Assembly: GCF_029227915.1 (NCBI RefSeq)
Contig: NC_079881.1
Coordinates: forward strand, 11,693,501 to 11,757,500
DNA: 64,000 nucleotides
Reading direction: 5' to 3'
Source: Hydractinia symbiolongicarpus
Lineage: Eukaryota > Cnidaria > Hydrozoa > Anthoathecata > Hydractiniidae
Position 1 is the stretch's first letter; each line of letters opens with the position of its first letter. This document shows positions 34,691 to 46,862 of the stretch, piece after piece. A program made the translations under genes and the position numbers. The notes beneath the pieces are model-generated. The model had not been told where the DNA came from. It saw only the letters and a list, made by a program, of their open reading frames with translations, and ran no database searches.

Positions 34691-37600
34691 CTAAGATAAG
34701 TAGTAAACTATAATATGCAAAAATTAATTAAAAAATAAACACATTATCAATGGAAAAATGTTAACACTTGCCGTTTGATATAGGTAACGTGAACTATTCA
34801 TTCTTTTTAAATAAAACAATGCATTATTAGTTTTACCAGTCTTGGATTCTTACAATATCTTACAATCTGCTTTTATAGCAGTAAAAGCACCGTTTTTTGA
34901 AAAAAAATTTTTTTTGAAGAAAAAGATTTTTTTTCTCCTCTCGCCCCATCTTTTTTCTTTACTATTTTCGCCGCTGTAGTAATGCTGGTTTAGGCTTTTT
35001 GTCCTGTTTTACAGTTAAACCTCAAAAAATCTAGTTGTATAGCAAAATTGTACTAATTTTTCTGCAAATAACACATTTCGTAAACTAGAACTAACTACTT
35101 AGAAATTAATATATAGATGGTAGTAGTATTTCATAGTAGCAGCAATAATCAAAAAATTTAGCTATCTTACCAAAAAAGTCAATAAATTTCTTTCAAACCA
35201 TGGCTGTAGGTGTTCGGTGTAATTTAAATCAATGTTTTTGTCGTCAAATCTAACGTTATGTCGTTAAAACAACGTGTGAAGGAAATTCTTTCTAATTCGG
35301 ATGTTCGTATCATTTTGATCAAGTAGTATAGATTCTTAACAGCGTATTATGACGTTTGGTATCAGAAGCTTTTTTAATTTTCTTTTCAAATTAATGTCCT
35401 CCCCTTAATCCAGAGGGTATTGAGCAAATTGTTTTTTTATTATTACTAAATAGGAAAAGGATTTTTATGTGTAAATTCCATTCCATTATTTGTATTTAAA
35501 TACACTTTTTAAGTTTTGACTGCTAAAGGAAGTGTAAAATCCTGCAAAAACATTTCTGTTTGTTAAAAATAATTTGCCATATCATAGTGGTTTCTGCGTG
35601 CACTGCATGAAAGACATCTAACTCTAGTAATTGTGTATTTTTGTACAGAATGCATTAGCGACTATGCAATAAGTTCCTAAGTAAAATTTTATGTAAAAAA
35701 TATTTTTTAAAACAATACTTCACCAGCGGCAAATACCTTTACGATTAAATTCTGTTAAGAAAATCTTCAGTCAGCGTATGATACTCTATGATATTTTAAT
35801 TATCAAATTTTGTTTGGTTATAGAATATTTTATTCGACGCCAAAAAAATAAGGAAAAAGATAATTTGTGGATAATATTCAAATACAAGTTGGATAATGAT
35901 CATAATTGTGGTTTTGTTCCTTTCCGTTAATTCAACAATACACATGCTTCGGATATCAGCCAGTTGAAAACAGGTTTTAATCAGGACTATGAAACGAACG
36001 TTACGTAAGGACTAAAACAGTTAGCCGACAAGAACGATCTCAGAACCAGCAGCGACCCAACAGCATAGAGACAGAATAAATAATTAAAAACAAAACAGAA
36101 GGGGAGGGTCTTAATCGGAAACCAGTATGATGAACATGTTTCCCTGGTGAATAAGCTTTTTTGCTGAAACAATCTACCATCTGATTGGTTTTTTTAAAAG
36201 AAGTTGTGTAGTGTTTATAACAACGTTAAAGTCAATATAATGATGAAAAGGCAAAAAAATGAAAGTTTTCCGCAGGAAAATTTTTAAAATGGTTGATGGA
36301 ACTGGTAATGGACAATTTTAATTCGTACACCTCCTCCGATTGCTTTTTACCAATCTCCTGGGAACGAGATAACAGGATTAACTGTCCTTTCTGAAAGCAA
36401 CATTAAGACACAATACACAAATTTCTCTGACAATTCCCAACTTAACAAAACCATTTCAAAAGCAAGTAAAAACCATGTTTGGAGTGTCAATAGATTACTC
36501 TCGCTGAGCTGAGCTCGGAAGTCTACATTGAAATAGATTTATAACCTTCCCGTTCGAATTAATTTCTATATAGACGTTTTTATCCACACACTAGTGCTTT
36601 TAAATGTAGTTAGAATGGATCATTAGCTAGCTTGTGTTAAAATTAACACACAGAATTCACTACCGGCTTAGCTCTGATTAGGGTAACGGTTATTCGAAGG
36701 AATTCGGATCTCCATCGTAGACAGTTGTTATCCATATGATAAACATATTACGTAAAAGCAAATGTGAACATCGAGGAGGGTTACTAATTCTTTTAATATT
36801 TGTAGGTTGTTGTTCATTTTGCAACTTGGTGTCGCCATGTTTTCGTGCAGTGTAAGTGGGACGATCGAAGAACACGTGTCTGTTTGGCGTCTGTTTTAAG
36901 AACTGGAATTGTTACGCACATAAGGAATTAAAAATATAAATATTTTTAAGTCAAATAAATGATTTAAATGAACAAAATGAAGTAAAATCTATAAAAACTG
37001 CTGTACAGAGTATTACCTGCCATTTTGAATTCAAGGATAGTACAGAAAAAAAATTGCCTAATACGAATTGCTAAAATGCCGTTATATAAAGCGGGGAATT
37101 ATCATAATTAGTTAAATTTTAAAAAACTTTAAGTATAAGGCCAAAACGTGTACACCCTCTTCCCCAGGGGTTTTTGCCTTTTTTTTACCTTTATCTCTCA
37201 TATCAAGAAGGTAAAAAACCCTGGGGACGAGGGTGAAACGTGTATACCCGGGTTTCTGAAATGAGTAGAACTAGCCTTGCATCAGTATTTTTGTCCCTTT
37301 TTTATTCATACAAAAAGGAAATGAATAATGTAAAAACGGGCTGGGTGAAAATCGTAAAGCATCGTTTTTTAAAATTGAAGTCCTTTTTTCAAAAGCCTCT
37401 CATAAAGATATCGTATGTAGATGCTAGACGATAACTCTGATGGAAAACGCCTACGTCACAATGATAGCTGTTGACGTCATTAAACCAACCTTTCAAATTA
37501 AAAGAATCTCTTGAAACATAAGTCTATAACATAATACCTTGAAATTGGTTGTCCAGTCTTCACGTATTTTTCTTATTTGCCTATTCAGACTTTCATAAGT

Positions 37601-39207
37601 TTAACATGCATAAAAAGAACAACAACAACAAAAAGAAATAAAGTTTAACATGCTGGATTGTTGAAAACACAAATTCAACGCAGTCACATCTTACCCCTAT
37701 AAAGAGTCTTGGAATTAAGCATGTTATTGTTTCGGTGAGTGAAACCATCAACTTAAAACAATTGACCACATGAGAAAAAAAGTAAGCACCAATTAATAGT
37801 CACAGTCAGCCTCATGACCGCAAAAATTTGTTTTGCGATTAGCGTAATTTTTTCCAACTTTATTCTTTCAAATTTTTGGTTTCAAAAAAACACATTTTGT
37901 CTCTTGGCTAATACGAAAAAATAGTGGGCACGAAATTGTAACCATTCTTTTTTGGTACCATGTTACAACGTACTACACTGTTGTTGTTTTTTTGTTGATG
38001 TGTGAGCTTTTGAGTTTTAATGAAATAAAAAAATAAAATCTATACAAAACTCACGAACTCTCTGCAGCCTCCCACTTACAATGAGTTTTGACAAACTTTC
38101 TTGGCCAAACTATTAGCCTCTACTTAAGAGGGAATTAATTACAAATATAATCAAGCCAATTAAGCTTGATTGCTTCATTATTTGAACATTTTATAAAAAG
38201 AATTAAACAAAAGTTATTTATAAACTCCTAGCTTTTTTTAGCAACTAAAGGTCACGTGCTTATTTGAAAACATGTTCAAAGCACAACACGTTTGCAAAGC
38301 ATTTAATTGGACAAAATAAAACAATAGACTAAAATTATCCGATAACATTTTCCTGCTTATATCACCGAAAGCGATATTCTCACGTATGAAAAATAAACTA
38401 CACGTACAGGGGAAACGCACACCTCTGAGTTTTTCAATGTGTCACCTTGATTCTCCCTTCGACATCTCAAAGGCGCAGTTAACATGTCTTTAATAATTTC
38501 TCACGATGTAATTTCCAATAGGACTTGCTCCTGCCATTTATAACTACTCTAGCCATGCAATTACATATTTCTAGACAGTTGTTTTGTATTTATTTTTACG
38601 GGAAAGGGTAAAATTCTTAAACGGAAAAATAACAATAGATAAATCGCAGTGTTATCTAAAATTTCTTTTTGTTGTAATGTATTGTTAAATAGTATGAATA
38701 CTAACAGGGTTTGAACTTATAGGGTTTTGTCACAATCTTGGGAAATGTTCGTCACTCACACAAAAATAATTTCTTAAAAAAAGCGGAAGGACGAAATTTA
38801 TTTTTTATAACTGTGATAAACAAGGACAATTTGTGTAGTATAACCTCGATAACTCAAACGCAACTCGTAATTTTAGTAACTCAAACTGTCTTTACATTCC
38901 TCTTGAACTCTCCCTAACAATTGTCTTTCTTCTTTTGTTATCAAATATCTCGATAATTATTTCTTTGTTTCTTTGGGAGTTTAACTTATCGGGCGTACAC
39001 TGTATTTATTTTAGACAAACGCGTCATCTAATAAAGTTAGACTGTGCATCCATAGCGCAGTAAGATTTATAACTTATTTGCTTCCAACCGTTCTAAAATA
39101 ATTTAAATAACATTCTATCAAGTACAGCGCTTTATTAGAAGGGACCTTATAACGCTCAACTAGAAAAAAACAAAATGTGTTATTATTGGAGATGTAAAAA
39201 TTGACCA
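34691..39207. other. Gene-poor region
   Basis: AT-rich, with several chance frames of about 60 codons and no supported exon. A short inverted-repeat element lies at 37153-37235 (separate entry). An A/G-rich AAAAG-type run lies just before this stretch, at about 34150-34190. Confidence 0.4.
37153..37235. mobile_element. 83-bp miniature inverted-repeat element
   Basis: CACCCTCTTCCCCAGGGG at the left is mirrored by CCCTGGGGACGAGGGTG at the right, with TTTTT/AAAAA continuing inward. The same end sequence recurs in partial form at 3363-3380, 4331-4345, 27043-27069 and 41550-41570, so this is a short dispersed family. Confidence 0.75.
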
Positions 39208-39267
39208 CGCCCACTGTCTGACTTTTACGCCCATTGTCTGACATTTACGCCCATTGTCTGACTTTTG
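39208..39267. repeat. Three 20-bp tandem copies
   Basis: CGCCCATTGTCTGACTTTTA repeated at 39208, 39228 and 39248 with one or two differences per copy. Confidence 0.95.
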
Positions 39268-39474
39268 CATGTTGCTTGGCGTCAAACATCTTTTTTCACT
39301 CAATAACAAGCCTTACACAACTTGCAGATGTTAGATCTTTAGTAAAAATAACAACAGTTATGGAGTATAAAACAGTAACAATTTTAGCAATAGATTTGTT
39401 CAGTGAACAACATAAGAATAAACATGATAAAACACTTTTTTGTTGAATGATAAAATGAAAAAAAAGCCACCAAC

Positions 39475-40087
39475 CTTTTTTATCTGTTTGATACACATGC
39501 AGGTATGTCACATGCAATATGCTTTCAGGTTCGTGGTATATATACAGACAGTTGCATATATCAAATTCTAATACGTAGCTGTACAACCACAGCAAACTCC
39601 TTGTAGCTTCAACGTTGTCTAAAACGTAAAAATGTCTCATGGAAGTTGGCGTGTCTAAATATATACAAAGAACTCTTCGATTAATTTGCGGAATAAGGTT
39701 GGTCAAAGGGGTTGTACCACGACCTCCCCTCAGCAACATTTGTGTGATGCTATACACAACAATTTTAGAAACGTGCTAAAAAAATTTTATCTTAGTTGTA
39801 AAAATAGCTGCTTTTTGTTTATTTTATAGCCTATAAAACAAAAAATATATCTTTCTAACAAACCTTTGTGCGTCGCATTTCGTTAAAAAATGGCGCGAAA
39901 CTTAATAAGCTGGTACGTTAGAAAACGGAAAATACTCCTGCATATTTTTAGGTATGTGAAAAAAACTAATGCGACCTATCTTTTGTGTGTTTATCCCAGC
40001 ATTCAATGCGAGGGTGGAGTCGTTTAGACAATAACAACCCACCAGAAACATTTCTTCAAAGCTGGAGAAACTTTCCCCTACATTTTT
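39475..40087 (-). pseudogene. Two exons of an unknown gene, in-frame stop
   Basis: Exon 39864-40087 and exon 39475-39749 are joined by an intron with a weak GTTTGT donor and a clear GTATAG acceptor. The codon split AG+C is consistent across it. The first exon reads NVGESFSSFEEMFLVGCYC and INTQKIGRISFFHIPKNMQ, then meets TAA at 39902-39904, then continues in the same frame as HFLTKCDAQ to the donor. The second reads LIPQINRRVLCIYLDTPTSM and HFYVLDNVEATRSLLWLYSY, a strongly protein-like sequence. If the stop is real, the gene is broken or exon 1 is a true 3' end and exon 2 belongs elsewhere. The frame past 39475 is intron. I do not recognise the family; further exons were not found. Confidence 0.42.
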
Positions 40088-42512
40088 CTTGATATAAAAC
40101 ACAAACATTTACCATTTATTTAAACATTTAATAAAATAAAATGAGAGAGCATAATTGTATCTATCAAAATAAATCCAATAAAATGCATGGGATGCGTTTC
40201 ATTTGTGGATATCCTTTTAATTTAAAACAGCCGAAAGTAAAATATAAATAAAGGAATGTCCGTATTTTTGTCCAAAGTATGTTTCACGATATCAAATAGA
40301 CAACAGGACAAAAAATTAGAAACGTTTACTGTAATGAGTGTTCCGACTTTTTTTTCGCATTTCTTAAGAATAATTTAGTTTATATTTCTTATTCAGGCTT
40401 AGCATAAAATAAAAATTGTGCTTATACAAAAGGCTGATCTCATTTTTCATACAAAGTATGAATCCTAATATTATTGGGTGTGAATTTTTAAACTGAGTCA
40501 GCTCTTTCTAAATACGAAAATTGATGACTAATTAAGTCAACTTGTTTCAAAGGCCCCTTTACTATCGGTAGTACAAAACGAAAACAAGTACTGGGTACAA
40601 AGTTTGTAGAATAGTGAGTGACAAGCTGCGATTTACTGCAGAATGAGTGAAACTGAGAAAAAGATTATTGAAATATGAATAAAGTGTCATACTGACACAC
40701 GCATTGATGATACTCGATAATACTCGATAATACTCGATGATACTCGATAATACATGTCAGATCACATTGGTAACGTATATTATTCTACCCACACAAGAAA
40801 TTTTGAAATGCTGATTTATCCAGCAACTAAGATAAAACATGTTGATGATTATCTTCCTACATTACTTTGTTGATCAAAATTTCTATTTATGGAAGTGACT
40901 GCCTTATTAAAAGAAACTATTATCGTGTGAAGTGTTTGACAGGACGTTAGAATTAGGCTTTTATAACTCCTGGTGATTGGTACCAATAGGTTATTCAAAT
41001 ATCACGTGTTCTACTTTCAAACATGTGATCCACTTCCAATAATGACGTACTGAAAACTTACAAATCTGCATGAAATGGTTGCCATCACTCCAAGAGGATA
41101 AGTGATCAATTGCTTGCAAATTTCAATGTTTTATGATTTGTAAAAAAATAAAACGGGTAATTTTTCCTATCTTAGATCATTGAAATTGCGGTTTCAAGTA
41201 ACGAGTTACAGAACCCCTTTTCTTTGAGGAGTAATTAGTCTCAATAGTAGCAAAAGCGTTGGTTTTAAATACGTTTTATGCAGACGTGAATTATTCAGAC
41301 TTTGATGTTTTAAAAATAACAAGTTTTAAGTTTTACGTGCTCAAAATAATCTTTTCTGAACAAACAAAATTTTATTCACAGTTTTATGAAAATTCTCCCT
41401 TATCTTTCTCTACAAATTTTAGATTGATATCATCTTATATTCGACTGCGGATATACAGCTTTAAGAATTTATCTTTGTGACAGCCTTCCTGACAGTCAAA
41501 AATATAAGGCTTAACAAGAATAATTTTACTTGCAATCTCTCCAACCTCGTTTCCAGGGCGTGTTGGAAATCTCTCGCTTGGATTAGCGGTGTAAGTGAAA
41601 GGATGGGAAGTCCTGACGTCATAATAAAAGATTGACAAATCATAACAAAGGTTATCAATGAACGTAATTAAACCTTTAATTGCTACACTTGATGATATCA
41701 AAATTATATATAAAACAAAAATTAGCTACTTCGTCACCATTTTTAATATTGATCCATATAGGAAGTCTTTTCTGCTGTGAAAACTGCCTGAATAAGTATA
41801 AGTAGCAAGAAATATAGTAAAACCAACTTTGTACTTAGCCTACAGAAATCCTAGTTTTAATAAGACGAAAATTGGCTATAGAGAAATTTTTAAAGTTTTT
41901 TGTATTGTATTACATGTCATTAATTCACCAGATATAAAACCGAAAACATAAGAACCAATTCAAATGTTCAACTACAAGAAGAAGAATAATAACAAAGATC
42001 TTTCGTATATTGTAAACCTTATTTTTCCACCGAATCAACATCCAGGAAACCCAGTGTCGATTTTTTTTACAACTAACATCGAGATAAAGCGGGAAATTAG
42101 AAGAGTTTTGTAGCTGGGTGGAAAACAGATTCCCTAAAGGCAAATACGATCCGCGCTTATTGATTAGTTACCTTTTCTTGCTTGTTTTTCATGATTTCAA
42201 TAACCAAAACAAACATAATTAACACATGTACTATTTTAATGAGAGTGAGATTTGGTGTTTATTGATCGAGTTGAATTCGGGGTTTACTCTAAGCGATTCG
42301 TTTGTTGGTTCTAAGCTTTGGTATGAGGAGACCTTTTGATATCTTTAAAAAAATCTTACTTAATTATATCATTTCAAAGTTATTCAAGAGAGTTTTTTTT
42401 GAGTAATCTAGCTGCTAAACAATACACTATAAAATTATGACGTTTTATTTGGTAAAAGTATTATTTAACGTCAAATTGAAAGCAGTGTATATTTCTTGAA
42501 GCGACCGAGAAG
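40088..42512. other. Intergenic, tandem repeat and dispersed motif
   Basis: Contains the 10-bp tandem array at 40711-40753 and a CCTCGTTTCCAGGGCGTG motif near 41550. No exon supported. Confidence 0.4.
40711..40753. repeat. Four 10-bp tandem copies of TACTCGATAA
   Basis: Units start at 40711, 40721, 40731 and 40741, with one G/A difference, followed by a partial unit. Confidence 0.95.
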
Positions 42513-44041
42513 ATGTTGGTTCACACTCAGAAATCAAAACGCCCTTCTTGTATCCCTGTGAAGCAAGTTCTATCGAGTAATATTTCCGCTAAGAAGAAGC
42601 CTCACACTAATGCGACAAATCAAATTCGTCAAAACACAGCTGGAATTAACAACGATGTCAATGAACAGAAAGAATTTTCTAGAAATCAACAACGCTCGGA
42701 AAAAGTTTTGCAAGCCATAACATCGGCAATTGCTGACGGAGATAGCATTATTTTATCTCCGTTAAGTGAGCGTAGGCTCATTGACACAGAGATAACAAAT
42801 GGTGTTCCAGTTATGCGTGCTCGAAAAAGTAAACAAAGTAATGTTGCTATGCAACGCGATACAACGAGCAGACGTAAGTAATCAATTATAAAAAGATCGT
42901 ATATAGTAGCTAACATCTAACGTTAATTCTGTTTATACGGAGTCAAATAATTAGGGAGGGTAAATTGAGAGGGAGAAAAGTCTTTTCTTTCAAATCTTTA
43001 GGCACTCGCTATTAGAGTCGATTTTAACTCACATGACATGAACTCACAGATCATAATTTCGTTCTGGTCTAGGAGAGTTACTTGACTCCTTGTTTGCAAC
43101 CATAGTGCACGAAACCATTTGTTACTTCTTATTATGTGAAAAGTTTAAAAAACAATGTAGCATGGAACACTAAAAACAAATTCAAATAACAACCTATTTA
43201 TCAAACAATAAGGCTTGACTGTCGTGTTTAAAACACAGACCAAAACACCTGTATCTATCAAAAACTAACAAATAATAACGTCAATTATCGTTCTTAGAAT
43301 TAGTCAAGTCGTATTGTCTGTCTGCCTGCAAAAAAAACGTCGTGCTACGAACACACAAAATTGCAATATGCAAAATATTTTTGTCGACTTTGCAATAGCC
43401 GATGGTTTATTTTATATTTAGAACAACAAAGATGTTTGGAACAAAACAATCCACTTTTGAAAACTCAGTCATTAAATACGGAAAACGCAAATGCAAAAAA
43501 ACAGCAAAGCCAGATGGCACACTTAAAACAAGAAAATCGCGCCTTAAAGAATCATCTTATGTTTGTTTACAATCAAAGAAATGATACAACCTCATTGGTT
43601 AATGAAAAAGACCAAACCATTCTATTGGATAAGACTGATGAGAAACAACTCAAGCGTAAGAAAATAGCGTTGCAAAAACGATACGAAGAAGCAGTATTGA
43701 AGTATCGTTTGGAGATGTTTCAAAAGCGCAGTGCAGATTATAAAGAATTAAAAGAAGCCGCTACTTCTTACCTGGAATATATTAGCGTGTTGGAAGATGT
43801 CTTGATTGATCTTAAAGTTGAAAATTGTTCAAAATCAACAGCGTATGAAGATCTTCGGTTAAAAGTTGAAACTTTGCAAGATCAACACGTTGCTATGACG
43901 AATTATATTAATAATAACTTGAAAGCGAAGGTGGACGACACTCTTAAAAATTTTCACGTGCGTTTAGAAAAAGCTTTTGAGAATTTACACAAGTTAAAAT
44001 GTGCGAATATGCAAAAGAAGTTTCGTTTGTTTCGGAAATAG
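42513..44041 (+). CDS. Coiled-coil protein, function unknown
   Basis: Two exons, 42513-42873 and 43422-44041 (stop 44039-44041), joined in phase 1 (C+AA), give 326 residues. The donor AGAC|GTAAGT is strong. Residues 1-120 are basic and probably unstructured, with SILSPLSERRL, which could be a phosphorylation region, and a lysine/arginine-rich patch MRARKSKQS. Residues 121-326 are almost entirely charged helix with heptad-like leucines (MAHLKQENRALKNHLMF, KRKKIALQKRYEEAVLKYRL, YLEYISVLEDVLIDLKVEN, LRLKVETLQDQH), indicating a long coiled coil. No signal peptide. The shape suits a cytoskeletal, centrosomal or chromosome-associated protein, but I cannot name an orthologue. Confidence 0.75.
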
Positions 44042-45744
44042 ATGAAAGAAAACATAAAAAGGTTATTTTTTTGCTTCTTTTTATTTCGAGACAATATTTT
44101 TCCACGTCTTTCGCGACTTCAAAGAAATCTCCTCAATCTACTTTTAGGAACCTATATAACAAAAAAATATTATTTTTCTACTGTTTAAGTATGGTACACA
44201 CGGTACACGTTTTCCCATCTAACAACTTAGTTTATAAGAGCGTTAAGGCTGCATTTTTTTTTAAAAAAATTAATAACATAGTCCATTCAGCCTGAATTTG
44301 TTCATAGATTATAAGTAAAGAACAAAAAATTCCGACAAGATATAACTAATTTTCACAACTTTTTGACAGAGAATGCAAATAAGAACATTCGAGGCTGAAA
44401 AATTAAAAAAAATAATAAAAACATTTAGTCTGAAATTTAGACCTTTAGAGATATACGAAAAGTTGGCAGAGCTAAGTTATTATTATCTATAAAATAACAA
44501 ATGAATTTAGTTTTTACTCAGGCAGTTAAGAAAATAAGGGCAAAGGCATTTTTGGATAGAAACTTCGAAGGGGGTGGACTCAAGTTTTTAAAAAAGATCC
44601 TAACGAACCTAAGTGCTTATGTTGTACAGGAGAGTTTTACGTAATTTCTTATGTCGTTGGTCAACATCTCAGTAATTTTATGACATAATTATAAGAGAAT
44701 GAATGAACATTCGGCGCTTATGTTGAAACACCCATTAATATGACTGCGACTTAAAATTAAGATTATTTTGATATCCTGTCCAAGTTCTTCTACAGTTGGT
44801 TCATTGTACCGGATGTAGGTCATTATCTTTGGACAAGTCCATCTCACTCCCTTCCTTTGAATAATCTTTGTCCTGGGAAATATATTTTACATAAGCACTC
44901 TATACATTGAATTTGTGTAGTTGAGGATTTTATAGAGTAAAAATATTCTGTTGTTTCTTTGAAATTTACTATGAATAGGATGTTATATATTTTTAAATAT
45001 TGATCACGGCTCAAGCTTGAAATAGTAATTTTCCTTTTCTTTTAATATGACGCACGCATTCAGTTGCAATCTTTTTTTGGAAACAATCATCACTCTTGTA
45101 CAACTAAGATGAACGTATCTTGGACATTAAAAAAGCCCTGGGGGCTCACTAATAAATTGTAAACCTGTTTAGCAGCATGCTCAGAACTACATGGTAAATT
45201 CTATCAATCAACATCAATCATTTAATCACCGATCTTAACTTTATCCATGGTTTTAAAATCTGACAGAATCCTTTTGTTATATCTTACGAACGCTGTGAAA
45301 AAAGTTATACATTTTTTGCAACTGAAATTGTGTTGTAATGAGCCAAAGCACATTTTGTAACGTTATTTTTTAATTTTTTTTTTCTGCATACACAGGCTTC
45401 TATTTTTACTTTTTTCAAATTACCAAAAATAATTTTTGATTTTGATCTGTTGTGTTGTACAGACTTGCTAATATATCTTGTAACGATATTGCGCGCACCG
45501 TTCTTATAATTTGCGCTACTTGAAAAAATGTAAACAAAGCAGTTCAAACTAATGAATATATGAAGTTAATATAGTTACAAAAAAATAAAAAATTGAAAGT
45601 TTCTTCTATGCCTTACGCTTAACGTCCTTATCCGTTTTATTTATAAGAAAGCCCGAATATTTGCCCGGATATTTGTGGGACATGTCTTCAAGGTTTAACC
45701 ACACCCGGTCTCAAGAGTTAAGTAGTTTTTTAAAGAAATCAAAA
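44042..45744. other. Intergenic, no gene seen
   Basis: 3' side of the coiled-coil gene. Frames at 43999-44295 and 45305-45547 lack protein-like features. Confidence 0.4.
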
Positions 45745-45810
45745 CTAATTTTGTTTTATTACGTTTTCAAATAAACTAAATGGGAATCTAACCGAAATGT
45801 TCTTCGTAAT

Positions 45811-45948
45811 GAACTCATTCATTGGTTCAATTACACCATGATCTACTGGTAGTGAGAAATCATTACCAAGGTTTTCCATGCCATTTAGTTTCCAAGCTAC
45901 TGGAAGAAGAGTGCTGTTGCGAAGATAAATAATGCGAGAAGCACGCAA
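45811..45948 (-). pseudogene. HYDIN-like exon fragment
   Basis: 46 codons reading RASRIIYLRNSTLLPVAWKL, then NGMENLGNDFSLPVDHGVIEP and MNEF. This resembles a repeated ASH/MSP-type domain of HYDIN, the large central-pair protein of motile cilia: LRN..LLPVAWKL.GLE.LG.DFS....GVIEP. After MNEF the frame continues 22 codons to a stop but loses similarity. No neighbouring HYDIN exon was seen within several kb. A repeat with a CCCGTGGA/TCCACGGG hairpin abuts it on the upstream side. It is most likely a displaced or relict exon. Confidence 0.5.
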
Positions 45949-45959
45949 TGCGGTATAAA

Positions 45960-46020
45960 AAGGACGGGCGAACCCGTGGATTTTCCACGGGCTAACGACT
46001 AGTTTTTCCCAATTAGGCTC
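45960..46020. repeat. GC-rich repeat-like segment with hairpin
   Basis: CCCGTGGA-TTT-TCCACGGG forms a perfect 8-bp-arm hairpin at about 45975-45993, inside a GC-rich stretch (GGACGGGCGAACCCG, GGGCTAACGACTAG) in AT-rich surroundings. It resembles the end of a dispersed repeat. Confidence 0.5.
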
Positions 46021-46862
46021 TAACTAATCCACAAAGCTTAATGAAAGAATTTAGAGGGGATATAATATTTCACTTAACTACATCATTTATTTTCTACTGA
46101 AAAACATCTAAAATAAATATTAGTTATTTACACTTAAAAAACAGACTATTTATAAATAAAAAAATTACATCATCAAGAATAAACAATCGCCTTATTTCGC
46201 TCAATACAAAGTTTTATACCATAATTAAAAGCAAACTTAAAACTTCATCAAGGCAGCAAAAATTCGACGCTGTCCAAAAATTTAGCTGATATTCAGAAAA
46301 ATACAATTACATATCGATGGGTAACGTTAAATCTTATTCATAGCATGCCATCGAAACATGAAACAACAAATGTGAACAATCATGTTGGTCAAAAAATCTA
46401 AAATTAGTCATTTTAAAAATATCTACGAAGCAATTTTATCCACCAATGCTATGATTTAAGTTGCAACTCTGGTTTCAAATTTCTTCAGGATGTTGATATA
46501 TTTGACGAAGTTCATCTAAAAAAATAACAGTTTTTTTAAAACATTATTAACCACAAAATCTGTCGACATTTCGTTTCTCATACTATTCCATTAATACTGG
46601 TAATCTAGAAGTGCATAAATGCTGGACTGACGAAAGCGGAAGGAGGGGGTGGCATCCACCAATTCATCCACTGAGATTTTGACCTACCCTCCCCCACTTC
46701 AACAACGGACTTTTCGTGAAGATATTATGGTCTGGTGGGTTAATGATTACCACTACAATTTTTGATAAACATTTCAATTCAGCTTTCTTCAAGCAACAAC
46801 AACAACAACAACAAAATTTAAAATAATATATTTCTTAATAAAAATCTTCCACTGTTCGTTAT

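Noticed and set aside
41435-41701. 88-codon minus frame containing SERFPTRPGNEVG
   Set aside because: This is translation of the dispersed CCTCGT..CCAGGG repeat, not a gene.
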